DNA of 33,255 bases, from NCBI GenBank assembly GCA_027317645.1, contig DAHVQS010000016.1:1-33255 (forward strand), read 5' to 3'. The stretch is from Paenalcaligenes sp021793095. Lineage in GTDB: Bacteria > Pseudomonadota > Gammaproteobacteria > Burkholderiales > Burkholderiaceae_B. The notes beneath the pieces were generated by a model. That model was given only the letters and a program-made list of their open reading frames with translations. It was not told the DNA's origin and ran no database searches. Below are positions 23,936 through 32,005 of the stretch, in pieces. Each line of letters opens with the position of its first letter. Position 1 is the stretch's first letter. Both the position numbers and the translations under genes were made by a program.

Positions 23936-24019
23936 TTTAGCATAGATCCTCTTTTTTTCTGTTTCTTTGCGATAAATCATATAAAAGCAGATTAGATGGT
24001 TTTTATATGCACATTAAAG

Positions 24020-24068
24020 GCAAAAAAATACCCAACCATTGCCTCTTTTATGAGTTTGGTTGGGTATT
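24020..24068 (-). terminator. Terminator of the second Bug receptor gene
   Basis: A perfect 12-bp stem (24027-24038 with 24057-24068, AATACCCAACCA/TGGTTGGGTATT) with an 18-nt loop. On the minus strand the stem runs into seven consecutive T. It follows the Bug gene stop by about 44 bp and insulates the nrd operon promoter. Confidence 0.88.
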
Positions 24069-24111
24069 ACTTTTGCTGCGAGTGGATTCGCTCTGGATCG
24101 ACTACCTTGGT

Positions 24112-25131
24112 TTATTCAGCCGAGATGCCAGTTTCATCAATGATCACTGCCCATTTGTCGGTTTCCTCAGCGAGATAGGTACGTAGCTCTTCAGGGCTAG
24201 AGCCGATTTTTTCTGCCCCAATGCCACTGAAAATATCATTCACTTTCTCACTTTGCATCGCACGTAGCATCGAATTATTGAGCTTCTGTATGGTTTCTTG
24301 CGGCGTGTTAGCGGGTGCAAATGTCGCGAACCAAGGAACAAGTTCATAATCATCCACACCGCTTTCAGCCATGGTCGGTAGCTTAGGTAAAGTGGTAGAA
24401 CGTTTTGCGGTGGTAATGGCCAAGGCTTTTAATTTCCCTGATTCTATATGAGGTTTGGCTGAGGTAATGCTATCAAACATATAATCTACTTGTCCGCTCA
24501 GCAAATCGGCCACCGCTGGTCCACTGCCTCGGTAAGGGATGTGCAACATATCCAAATCGGTGAGATAGGTAAAGAGCGCACCAGCCAGATGGATAGAGGT
24601 ACCCACACCTGCTGAGGCGTAGGTGTATTGCCCAGGATGTTGTGTGGCTTGTTCTATGACATCGGTGACAGAAGTGATGTCTTCCCGATCCGCTTGCGTG
24701 ACCAAGATATTGGGTACTGCCGCTACCAATGAAATAGGCTCAAAATCCTTGATGGGGTCAAAGTTTAGGCTTGGGTATAACGATGGGTTTACAGCCATCC
24801 CATTGGCAGCGATCATGATTGTATGGCCGTCGGGTTTTGCTTTGGCAACATGAGCGGCGCCGATATTGCCGCCTGCACCGGGGCGGTTTTCTACCACAAT
24901 CGACTGGCCTAAATCTTGGCTCATTTCTTCACTCAAAACCCGCGCAATCGCGTCCATCGCTCCACCAGGCGGGAAGGGGACTACCCAGGTAATGGTGCGG
25001 GTGGGGAAGTCATTTGCGTGGGCGCTCAGAGAAAGCATTGCCGCGGCACAAAAAAGAACTGTATTTGCCCGAAATTTGCGGTGCGCACGGAACTTGAGTT
25101 TTTTAATTATTTTGAGTGAAGTGCCAATCAT
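24112..25131 (-). CDS. Bug-family (TctC) periplasmic receptor, orphan
   Basis: A 339-residue Bug receptor. A long basic N-region (about 22 residues, ending RKFRAN) and a hydrophobic core with likely cleavage after AHA precede FPTRTITWVVPFPPGGAMDAIAR, the typical opening. Further family marks are VENRPGAGGNIGAAHVAKAKPDGHTI, HIPYRGSGPAVADLLSGQVDYMFDS and LAITTAKRSTTLPKLPTMAESG. AGGAG lies before the ATG. It is monocistronic, with its own terminator and no tctA/tctB or enzyme gene next to it. It differs clearly from the Bug protein at 2065-3048 and is closer to the common family pattern. The ligand is unknown. Confidence 0.92.
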   Translation of the reverse strand: MIGTSLKIIKKLKFRAHRKFRANTVLFCAAAMLSLSAHANDFPTRTITWVVPFPPGGAMDAIARVLSEEMSQDLGQSIVVENRPGAGGNIGAAHVAKAKPDGHTIMIAANGMAVNPSLYPSLNFDPIKDFEPISLVAAVPNILVTQADREDITSVTDVIEQATQHPGQYTYASAGVGTSIHLAGALFTYLTDLDMLHIPYRGSGPAVADLLSGQVDYMFDSITSAKPHIESGKLKALAITTAKRSTTLPKLPTMAESGVDDYELVPWFATFAPANTPQETIQKLNNSMLRAMQSEKVNDIFSGIGAEKIGSSPEELRTYLAEETDKWAVIIDETGISAE

Positions 25132-25283
25132 GGGATGGCTCCTTAATCAGTGATTTAAATAGGGTCAGTTGTACTGATTATGGAGCGCTGGTTGATTGCC
25201 GTCTAAGACCTTTTTTGAATGGGCCTATACCGCTTTTGCATAATTGGTTTAGGCTTGCTTATTTTAAATATCAAAGCGATGTC

Positions 25284-25811
25284 TTAGAGTAATTTCATTT
25301 GATGCCGCTCGGCAGCGGCGCGTTTGGTGTTATCGGATGAGCCTTTTGACTTCGCGACTGGCACTGGTGCAGGTGTTTTGCTTTTTACTGTGCGCGTAGG
25401 CCCCAATAGACTGGGTTGTGTGTGTTCAGCCTCTGTCTGCGTTGCAGGCGATGTGAGGGTTGTGCGTTTAGGTTCAGATCCTGATCGACGCGGTGTATTT
25501 GTAAATAAATCAGCGGTGGCATTTTTATCGTGGGTATTCAGTTGCTCGGGGGCGTATAGGGAAAGATCGAATTGCCCGTGTACAATGCCGATGTCACGCA
25601 GGATTGAGAGCGCTCGTAGCGGATTTTTAAAACGACGTGGTTCTTTACCTCGTGCCGTCACCAAGACAGCATAATGGCCCGAGCGCATCTCGATTTCAAT
25701 AAAAAAAGCATCCCCTTGAGCCTTGAGTACTACCCCGCGCACGCCCCCTGCTTGGGTGGTGGCGCGCAGTTGCTGCAGGGTAAAGAAATGACTGTGATTG
25801 CTATAACACAT
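25284..25811 (-). CDS. ParC-like partition-associated family protein (function unknown)
   Basis: A 175-residue protein. The first 90 residues form a compact domain: FTLQQLRATTQAGG, VVLKAQGDAFFIEIEMRSGHYAVLVTA, GKEPRRFKNPLRALSILRDIGI and HGQFDLSLY. This closely resembles proteins annotated as ParC-family partition-associated proteins of plasmids and integrative elements in beta- and gammaproteobacteria, from memory of that family. The remaining 85 residues are low-complexity (Thr, Ser, Pro, Lys rich) and probably disordered. There are no parA, parB or conjugation genes nearby. It is 19 nt behind the NUDIX gene in the same direction, so they are likely co-transcribed. The role is unknown. Confidence 0.6.
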   Translation of the reverse strand: MCYSNHSHFFTLQQLRATTQAGGVRGVVLKAQGDAFFIEIEMRSGHYAVLVTARGKEPRRFKNPLRALSILRDIGIVHGQFDLSLYAPEQLNTHDKNATADLFTNTPRRSGSEPKRTTLTSPATQTEAEHTQPSLLGPTRTVKSKTPAPVPVAKSKGSSDNTKRAAAERHQMKLL

Positions 25812-25830
25812 AGGGGCTGCTTTTTTTGAA

Positions 25831-26235
25831 TCAAAACTGATGAATAAAACCGGCGCGAATGACCCGCCGAGCCAGTGGGGCTAAATGTAATTCTTGCGCA
25901 TTGTCGGGCGAGAACCAATGTGCCTGCTTGATCTCTGCGCCGACTTGAATAGGACCTGTCCAGTAGAGTGTATATAAATGCGCGTGTACTGTATAACCTT
26001 TTTCATTGGCGGCGGGCGCCGTAAATTGCCCAACAAAGTGAGGCAGATAAGCAGGTACCAAAATATTGAGCTCTTCGTGTAACTCTCGCGTTAAAGCAAC
26101 AAAAGGGCTTTCCTGAGCTTCTACCTTGCCACCGGCGAGCATATAGTGTTTAGAGTGATCTTTGCGTACCAGTAGGATCTCTTGGGCGTCGTTATGCAGC
26201 AATGCAACCGCTAGATGTAATGTTTGGGGCATCAT
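25831..26235 (-). CDS. NUDIX hydrolase
   Basis: A 134-residue NUDIX-fold enzyme, the size of MutT-like proteins. The NUDIX box is at residues 36-58: Gly36, Glu42, then RELHEEL (Arg50, Glu51, Glu54, Glu55) and Ile58. All metal-binding Glu residues are present, but the usual Gly near the end is Asn57. The rest (ILLVRKDHSKHYMLAGGKVEA, AHLYTLYWTGPIQVGAEIKQAHWFS) fits housecleaning nucleotide or sugar-nucleotide pyrophosphatases. The substrate cannot be predicted. It is divergent from argG with about 78 bp between starts, and precedes the ParC-like gene. Confidence 0.85.
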   Translation of the reverse strand: MMPQTLHLAVALLHNDAQEILLVRKDHSKHYMLAGGKVEAQESPFVALTRELHEELNILVPAYLPHFVGQFTAPAANEKGYTVHAHLYTLYWTGPIQVGAEIKQAHWFSPDNAQELHLAPLARRVIRAGFIHQF

Positions 26236-26313
26236 CGTTAAATTTAAGCTGGAAGCTTTGTGGTTGAACGATATAATAGAGCATTGTTTTTCTTTGTTCC
26301 AGTGTGGCAGATT

Positions 26314-27666
26314 ATGACAGCGACAATTTTAGAGACTATTCCAGTAAATCAAAAGGTGGGGATCGCTTTTTCAGGCGGGTTGGACACCAGTGCGGCGATT
26401 TTGTGGATGCGCGAAAAGGGCAGTATTCCCTATGCCTATACCGCAAACTTAGGTCAACCCGATGAGTCTGATTACGATGATATTCCTCGGCAGGCGCTTT
26501 CTTATGGTGCAGAAAAGGCACGATTGATAGATTGCCGCGAGCAATTAGTGAGGGAGGGGATTGCTGCCATCCAAAGTGGTGCCTTTCATGTCACCACCGG
26601 GGGGGTTACCTACTTCAACACGACCCCTCTAGGGCGCGCTGTGACCGGGACAATGCTGGTCGCTGCCATGAAAGAAGACGATGTCCATATTTGGGGTGAT
26701 GGCAGTACCTACAAGGGTAATGATATCGAGCGTTTTTATCGTTATGGCCTGTTGACCAACCCAAAACTAAAAATCTACAAGCCCTGGTTAGACCAGTTAT
26801 TTATTGATGAGCTAGGCGGACGCGCTGAGATGTCTGAGTTCATGCAAGCACACGGGTTTGAGTACCGTATGTCTGCTGAAAAAGCTTACTCTACCGATTC
26901 CAACATACTGGGTGCGACGCATGAGGCCAAGGATTTAGAATTCCTCAATACCAGCATGCATATTGTTGAGCCCATTATGGGGGTACCGTTTTGGCGCGAT
27001 GATGTTTCCATCGAGCCAGAAGAGGTGACGGTACGCTTTGAGGCGGGGGTGCCTGTTGCACTCAATGGCAAGCATTACACTGATTTAGTTGAGCTCATGC
27101 TCGAGGCTAATAGGATCGGTGGCCGCCATGGCTTGGGCATGAGTGACCAAATTGAAAACCGTATTATCGAGGCCAAGAGCCGCGGTATTTACGAGGCACC
27201 CGGGATGGCTTTATTGCATATTGCCTATGAGCGTTTACTGACCGGTATTCACAACGAGGATACCATCGAGCAGTATCGCATCAATGGTATTCGCCTGGGT
27301 CGTTTGCTGTATCAGGGCCGCTGGTTTGATCCACAGGCCGTCATGTTGCGTGAAACCGCACAACGCTGGGTAGCACGCGCCATTACAGGTGAGGTCACCT
27401 TAGAGTTACGTCGTGGCAATGACTACACAATCTTAGACACCCAGTCGGATAACCTTAGCTATCATCCTGATCGTCTGACGATGGAAAAAGAGGGGGATGA
27501 CAGCTTTACGCCACGTGACCGCATTGGTCAGCTGACCATGCGCAATTTAGACATTGCAGATACACGAGACAAGCTGTTTACCTATACTGAGGTGGGTCTG
27601 TTGACCCCGGCTCGTGATGGGCAGTTTGTGCAGCTCAAGAGCGAAACCAAAGAGGACACTCAGTAG
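26314..27666 (+). CDS. argG: Argininosuccinate synthase
   Basis: A 450-residue argininosuccinate synthase, joining citrulline and aspartate with ATP. The PP-loop SGGLDTS lies near residue 20; further typical parts are AYTANLGQPDESDYDDIP, TGTMLVAAMKEDDVHIWGDGSTYKGNDIERFYRYG and AYSTDSNILGATHEAKDLE. The length and these blocks fit the longer E. coli-type group (447 residues), not the 400-residue type. The frame is open upstream to 26260, but the preceding 18 residues are unlike the family, and MTATILETIPVNQKV fits the usual start. It converges on argF, with a shared bidirectional terminator, so the two genes that flank citrulline in arginine synthesis sit tail to tail. Confidence 0.96.
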   Translation: MTATILETIPVNQKVGIAFSGGLDTSAAILWMREKGSIPYAYTANLGQPDESDYDDIPRQALSYGAEKARLIDCREQLVREGIAAIQSGAFHVTTGGVTYFNTTPLGRAVTGTMLVAAMKEDDVHIWGDGSTYKGNDIERFYRYGLLTNPKLKIYKPWLDQLFIDELGGRAEMSEFMQAHGFEYRMSAEKAYSTDSNILGATHEAKDLEFLNTSMHIVEPIMGVPFWRDDVSIEPEEVTVRFEAGVPVALNGKHYTDLVELMLEANRIGGRHGLGMSDQIENRIIEAKSRGIYEAPGMALLHIAYERLLTGIHNEDTIEQYRINGIRLGRLLYQGRWFDPQAVMLRETAQRWVARAITGEVTLELRRGNDYTILDTQSDNLSYHPDRLTMEKEGDDSFTPRDRIGQLTMRNLDIADTRDKLFTYTEVGLLTPARDGQFVQLKSETKEDTQ

Positions 27667-27712
27667 GTCCTACTGAGTCTCCGGTATTGGGTCGAGCCAC
27701 CTGATTCCAAGA

Positions 27713-27746
27713 AAAGAGCCCCTGGTGTTGATACTAGGGGCTCTTT
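27713..27746 (+). terminator. Bidirectional terminator between argG and argF
   Basis: An 11-bp perfect stem (27713-27723 with 27736-27746, AAAGAGCCCCT/AGGGGCTCTTT) with a 12-nt loop. T runs lie at the 3' end on both strands (short on the plus strand, TTTTC on the minus strand). It is placed in the 103-bp gap between the convergent stop codons. Confidence 0.85.
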
Positions 27747-27769
27747 ATGGTGTAGGGCGTCAAGCTGGG

Positions 27770-28705
27770 CTAGTCAAGTTTGCCTAGCAGTAAGAACTCC
27801 ATTAATGCCTTTTGTACGTGCATGCGGTTTTCTGCCTCGTCCCAGACAACGCTTTGAGGGCCGTCAATGACACTGGCGGTGACTTCTTCACCGCGGTGGG
27901 CAGGCAAGCAGTGCATAAAAAGTGCCTCTGTGTCAGCCAATGACATCATTTCATCATTGACGCACCAGTGGGCAAATGCCTTGCGGCGGGCTTCATTTTC
28001 GTCCTCAAAGCCCATGCTGGTCCATACATCAGTGGTCACTAGGTGCGCCCCGCGGCAGGCCTCATAAGGATCTTCAAAGACACTCAAGGCATCACCCGCA
28101 TCACCGATGAGATCAGGATCTAGGCCATACCCGTTAGGCGCGGAAAAATGTAGTTTAAAGCCTAGCAATTTGGCCGCCTGCAACCAGGTATAGGCCATGT
28201 TATTGCCATCACCTATCCAGGCCACTGTCTTATCAGCGATAGGGCCTCGAAATTCATTAAAGGTGAAAATATCAGCGAGGATTTGGCAAGGGTGATATTC
28301 GTTGGTGAGGCCATTGATGACCGGCACGCGTGAGTGCTCGGCAAACAACTCGATGCGCTCTTGCCCAAAGGTACGAATCATGACCAAATCAACCATACGA
28401 GAGATGACTCGGGCGGTATCCTCGATGGGCTCAGAACGGCCGAGCTGTGAGTCATTGGTTGTGAGGTGAATGACCGAGCCGCCCATTTGATACATGCCTG
28501 CTTCAAATGACACGCGGGTGCGTGTGCTGGCCTTTTCAAACACCATCGCCAAAGTGCGATCGTGCAAGGTCATGTGCGGTTCGTAATTTTTAAACCGCTG
28601 CTTGATGAAACGGGCACGGGAAAGCAGGTAGAGGATATCCTCTTTGGGGAGGTCGTTAAACTCTAGGAAATGCTGAATCGGTGCGGGATTAGCCGTGGAA
28701 CTCAT
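27770..28705 (-). CDS. argF: Ornithine carbamoyltransferase
   Basis: A 311-residue anabolic ornithine transcarbamoylase, making citrulline from ornithine and carbamoyl phosphate. Motifs: FEKASTRTRVSFE (carbamoyl-phosphate site, near residue 56), SQLGRSEPIEDTARV, HPCQILADIFT, and the ornithine-site HCLPAHRGEEV near residue 268. Length and motifs match ArgF rather than the catabolic ArcB, and there are no arc genes nearby. It is the second transcarbamoylase of the window (with pyrB), so both users of carbamoyl phosphate lie within 10 kb. Upstream is a 177-bp divergent region with a palindrome cluster. Confidence 0.96.
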   Translation of the reverse strand: MSSTANPAPIQHFLEFNDLPKEDILYLLSRARFIKQRFKNYEPHMTLHDRTLAMVFEKASTRTRVSFEAGMYQMGGSVIHLTTNDSQLGRSEPIEDTARVISRMVDLVMIRTFGQERIELFAEHSRVPVINGLTNEYHPCQILADIFTFNEFRGPIADKTVAWIGDGNNMAYTWLQAAKLLGFKLHFSAPNGYGLDPDLIGDAGDALSVFEDPYEACRGAHLVTTDVWTSMGFEDENEARRKAFAHWCVNDEMMSLADTEALFMHCLPAHRGEEVTASVIDGPQSVVWDEAENRMHVQKALMEFLLLGKLD

Positions 28706-28740
28706 AACAAAATACTGCCACTAACAAAAAAACAATCTTA

Positions 28741-28801
28741 CCAGTAAAAACTTGTAATGACCAGTGGCCACTGGGCTGAGACCTTAGGATGAATTTACTG
28801 G
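28741..28801. promoter_or_regulatory. CCAGT half-site cluster in the argF/DUF3579 divergent promoter
   Basis: A perfect 14-bp palindrome, CCAGTGGCCACTGG (28761-28774), is nested inside a second inverted repeat, CCAGTAAA (28741-28748) and TTTACTGG (28794-28801). Thus four CCAGT half-sites lie in 61 bp, two on each strand. This is unlike the ArgR operator consensus. The region must hold both divergent promoters, so an operator is plausible. No binding protein is known. Confidence 0.5.
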
Positions 28802-28882
28802 CTAAGGATGTAGTCCTCGTGGCAATAGGTTACAATGCGCCTTGTTGTTTTGCTTTAGGCGGCGCTTATTGATTGGAAGTCT

Positions 28883-29191
28883 ATGACCGAGCATACAAAA
28901 TTAATTATTTATGGGGTGACCCAAAATGGCCAGCGCTTTCGTCCCAGTGATTGGGCTGAGCGTTTGGCGGGGGTGATGTCGCAGTTCAGGCCAGAGGGGA
29001 GTACAGGTGGCCCGCTGACGTATTCCCCTTATGTGCTCCCTCGGTTTGTCGATGGGGTGCGCTGTGTTGTTGTGGATAGCCGCCTGCGAGATTTAGAACC
29101 ACTGGCTTGGAAGTTTGTTTGTAATTTTGCCCATGATAATAAGCTCAAGACATCGGGCATCGATTTCGACAAGGTGATGCAAGACCTTTAA
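28883..29191 (+). CDS. DUF3579 family protein
   Basis: A 102-residue conserved protein of unknown function, recognised as DUF3579 of betaproteobacteria from its pattern: LIIYGVTQNGQRFRPSDWAERLAGVMSQF, YSPYVLPRFVDGVRCVVVDSRLRDLEPLAWKFV and CNFAHDNKLKTSG. It is small, soluble and has no signal peptide. GGAAG precedes the ATG. It is divergent from argF and convergent with rpsT, a neighbourhood I recall as common in Burkholderiales. A strong terminator follows. Confidence 0.82.
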   Translation: MTEHTKLIIYGVTQNGQRFRPSDWAERLAGVMSQFRPEGSTGGPLTYSPYVLPRFVDGVRCVVVDSRLRDLEPLAWKFVCNFAHDNKLKTSGIDFDKVMQDL

Positions 29192-29215
29192 ATATTGCGG
29201 GACCTTTAACAGATC

Positions 29216-29248
29216 AAAAAAGGGTGCTTTTAATAAGCACCCTTTTTG
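29216..29248 (+). terminator. Bidirectional terminator between DUF3579 gene and rpsT
   Basis: AGGGTGCTT (29221-29229) pairs with AAGCACCCT (29235-29243) around a 5-nt loop, flanked by A5 on the left and T5 on the right. It can end both the DUF3579 transcript and the minus-strand rpsT transcript. Confidence 0.9.
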
Positions 29249-29292
29249 TTGGCGTGGGCAACTAAGCCCGGACCCTAATTAAACCAGTAGGG

Positions 29293-29559
29293 TTAAGAGG
29301 ATAGCGCCTTGATCGACTTGGCGAGGCGGCTCTTGTGACGTGCAGCCTTGTTTTTGTGGATGATGTTTTTGTCTGCAACGCGGTCGATGATGCTGCAGGC
29401 CTTGCGGAATACCTCATTGGCTGCGTCTTGATCGCCGGCGTCAATCGCCTGGTGGACGCGTTTAATGGATGTACGCATCATGGAACGCATGCTGGCGTTG
29501 TGACGGTTGCGTGCAGCTGCCTGGCGTGCGCGTTTTTGTGCTTGAGGTGTATTTGCCAT
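29293..29559 (-). CDS. rpsT: 30S ribosomal protein S20
   Basis: An 88-residue S20, which binds 16S rRNA in early 30S assembly. The N-terminus MANTPQAQKRARQAAARNRHNASMRS, written here in its two halves MANTPQAQKRARQ and AARNRHNASMRS, is diagnostic. The C-terminal IIHKNKAARHKSRLAKSIKAL is also conserved. It is very basic and almost wholly helical, as in the family. It lies 64 bp after murJ in the same direction and probably has its own promoter in that gap, given the expression a ribosomal protein needs. Confidence 0.97.
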   Translation of the reverse strand: MANTPQAQKRARQAAARNRHNASMRSMMRTSIKRVHQAIDAGDQDAANEVFRKACSIIDRVADKNIIHKNKAARHKSRLAKSIKALSS

Positions 29560-29623
29560 ATCTCAGTAAATTTAAGTGTTTATCTAGTGGTTTATAGGGT
29601 CTAAAGGGCTAAATAATAATCGA

Positions 29624-31177
29624 TTAACGTGGCCTTGTAAAGTGCCGTGGCCTAAAGCCGACTAGAAATAATAAGAGTGAATAAACACAAACAGCCCCTA
29701 TTACAACAGCTCCTAGATAAAAAGCCCTCAGTAGGGGAGCAGCCCCCAGTGCCAACCAGTCAAAATGCTGCTGCACGAAATAAACGAAAAGGCTCATCCC
29801 GATGAGCGCGGGCACCAACTTCAGTAAAAAGACCGGCCATTGGTTCGAGAGGGAAAAGATGTTTCTTTTGCGTAATAAATAAAACAGTGTGCTTGCGTTG
29901 ACACATGCGCCAAGGGCAATTGAAAGTGCCAAACCGGCATGCTTGAGCCAGGGCACAAAAAAGGCATTCATGATTTGTGTGAGCACGAGTACCACAATTG
30001 CAATGCGCACGGGGGTTTTGATGTCTTGGCGAGCATAAAAAGCGGGAGCCAGTATTTTGATGGCCAACAGCCCAAGTAGGCCAACCGCGTAAGCGATCAC
30101 CGCGCCTTGGGTTTGCAGCACATCTGCGCCTGTAAAGGCACCATAATTAAATAAGGTGGCCACCAGCGCTTGAGACAATAATGCCAGGCCCAGTGCAGCA
30201 GGTAGGCCCAGTAAGAAAATTAGCTGCAAGCCCCAGTCTAAAAGCTTTTGGTAGGTGTGGTGCTCTTGTTTGGCATAAGCTGCAGATAGATAAGGCAGCA
30301 GTACTGTGCCTAAGGCCACCCCAAGTAAAGCGCTGGGAAATTCCATCAATCGGTCGGCAAAAGATAGCCACGTGACGCTGCCTGCTTGTAGCCAAGTGGC
30401 AATATTAGTATTAATGAGGATAGAGATCTGAGCGACGGACACCCCCACCGTCGCTGGAACCATTTTTTGAATAATTCTGCGTACATGGGGGTCTCGTAAC
30501 GCGCGGCCTAGGCCCAAGCTAGGGCGGGGTGCAATCCCCAGACGCAGTAAGGCGAGCCACTGCATGCCTAGCTGTAAAATACCGCCCGCCATGACACCCA
30601 CTGCCAAGGCATAAATAGGGGGATCGAAGTACTCGAGAAGCCACAGGCTGGCCGCTATCATGGCCAGATTGAGCAGCATGGGGGTAAAGGCCGGAATGGC
30701 AAAGCGGCTCCAGGTGTTTAGCACACCGCTGGCAAAGGCCACCAATGACATGCATAGGATGTAGGGGAACATCGCCCGTGTCATCCAAACGGCAGCAGAA
30801 AACTCGGCCTGTCGTTCGGCGGCGCGCATGCCGCTCGCCATGATGCTCACCACCCAAGGAGTCGCGATGACACCCACCAAGGTGACCAGCATGAGCACAG
30901 CGGTCAATACTAAGGCGACACGATCGATGAGCTGTTGTGTGGCATCCGCTGATTGGGTATTTTTGACGTCGCCCAAAATGGGCACAAAGGCTTGGGCGAA
31001 AGCGCCTTCTGCAAAAAGTCGACGCAATAAGTTAGGAATGCGAAAGGCGACCCAAAAGGCATCGGTCAGCCCTCCGGCACCAAAGCTGCGCGCGATGAGA
31101 ATATCGCGCAACAGCCCGGTAATGCGGGATAAAAAGGTGAAGCCGCTGACCACAGCGGCAGAACGGAAAAGACTCAT
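29624..31177 (-). CDS. murJ: Lipid II flippase MurJ (MviN)
   Basis: A 517-residue inner-membrane protein with about 14 hydrophobic helices (MOP superfamily), which flips lipid II for peptidoglycan synthesis. Conserved parts are FLSRITGLLRDILIARSFGAGGLTDAFWVAFRIPNLLRRLFAEGAFAQAFVP in the first 70 residues (listed here as one family signature, containing the functional Arg residues), MTRAMFPYILCMSLVA, and PATVGVSVAQISILINTNIATWL. The length is normal (about 510). It follows the SDR gene by 39 bp in the same direction and precedes rpsT, a common betaproteobacterial neighbour. Confidence 0.95.
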   Translation of the reverse strand: MSLFRSAAVVSGFTFLSRITGLLRDILIARSFGAGGLTDAFWVAFRIPNLLRRLFAEGAFAQAFVPILGDVKNTQSADATQQLIDRVALVLTAVLMLVTLVGVIATPWVVSIMASGMRAAERQAEFSAAVWMTRAMFPYILCMSLVAFASGVLNTWSRFAIPAFTPMLLNLAMIAASLWLLEYFDPPIYALAVGVMAGGILQLGMQWLALLRLGIAPRPSLGLGRALRDPHVRRIIQKMVPATVGVSVAQISILINTNIATWLQAGSVTWLSFADRLMEFPSALLGVALGTVLLPYLSAAYAKQEHHTYQKLLDWGLQLIFLLGLPAALGLALLSQALVATLFNYGAFTGADVLQTQGAVIAYAVGLLGLLAIKILAPAFYARQDIKTPVRIAIVVLVLTQIMNAFFVPWLKHAGLALSIALGACVNASTLFYLLRKRNIFSLSNQWPVFLLKLVPALIGMSLFVYFVQQHFDWLALGAAPLLRAFYLGAVVIGAVCVYSLLLFLVGFRPRHFTRPR

Positions 31178-31216
31178 GGCCAGGCAGGCTGCTACTGAAA
31201 GTAGTTAAGGAACTGC

Positions 31217-31975
31217 TTAGCGGGGGGCCATGCGAATGGCGCCATCAAGACGGATGGTCTCGCCATTAATCATTTCGTTGTCAATGATGCTGTGCACCAG
31301 TTTGGCATAATCTGTGGGACGCCCTAGACGGGAGGGGAAAGGGATGCTTTCGGCCAAGGAGTCTTGTACGTTTTGGGGCATGCCAAAGATCATGGGGGTG
31401 CCAAAAATGCCGGGAGCGATGGTCACGCAACGAATACCCAAGCTGGCGAGGTCACGCGCCACAGGAAGCGTCATCCCGGCCACGCCGGCTTTGGATGCCG
31501 CGTAGGCAGCCTGACCAATCTGACCCTCGTAGGCGGCAACTGAGGCTGTGTTGATCAGTACCCCGCGCTCGCCGGTGTCTTGGGGATCGTTTTTGCTCAT
31601 GGCAAAAGCGGCCACGCGGTTCATATTAAAGGTACCGATGAGGTTCACCGAGATGACCTTTTGGAATAACTCTAGATCATGTGCCCCCTCGCGGCCAATA
31701 GTGCGAGATGCCGGCGCAATGCCTGCGCAGTTAACCAAACCGTATAGAGGACCCATTTCAAGGGCGGCATCTACCACTGCCTGGGCGTCATCAGCCGAGG
31801 TCACATCGCAGTGTAAATATTGCTGGCCTAACTCTTTGGCGAGTGCTTGGCCGGCCTCATCTTGTAGGTCAGCGATGATGACTTTGGCGCCTTGGTCTGT
31901 CAGCATGCGGGCAGTGCCTGCACCGAGACCCGAAGCGCCGCCCGTAACGATGAATACGTTGTCTTTTATTTCCAT
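31217..31975 (-). CDS. Short-chain dehydrogenase, 3-hydroxyacyl-CoA dehydrogenase type
   Basis: A 252-residue classical SDR. The cofactor loop TGGASGLGAGTA starts at residue 11; Asp36 in IIADLQ after the second strand favours NAD+ over NADP+. The NCAG motif, the catalytic Ser in LINTASVAAYEGQIGQAAYAASKAG (with YxxxK) and the PGIFGTPM segment follow. The sequence resembles type-2 (HSD17B10-like) 3-hydroxyacyl-CoA or 2-methyl-3-hydroxybutyryl-CoA dehydrogenases. The substrate is inferred from similarity only. GAGGG precedes the ATG, 30 bp after adk, suggesting co-transcription. No thiolase or acyl-CoA dehydrogenase is adjacent. Confidence 0.88.
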   Translation of the reverse strand: MEIKDNVFIVTGGASGLGAGTARMLTDQGAKVIIADLQDEAGQALAKELGQQYLHCDVTSADDAQAVVDAALEMGPLYGLVNCAGIAPASRTIGREGAHDLELFQKVISVNLIGTFNMNRVAAFAMSKNDPQDTGERGVLINTASVAAYEGQIGQAAYAASKAGVAGMTLPVARDLASLGIRCVTIAPGIFGTPMIFGMPQNVQDSLAESIPFPSRLGRPTDYAKLVHSIIDNEMINGETIRLDGAIRMAPR

Positions 31976-32005
31976 GTATACCCTCTGTTGTTTTGAATCA
32001 AACGT

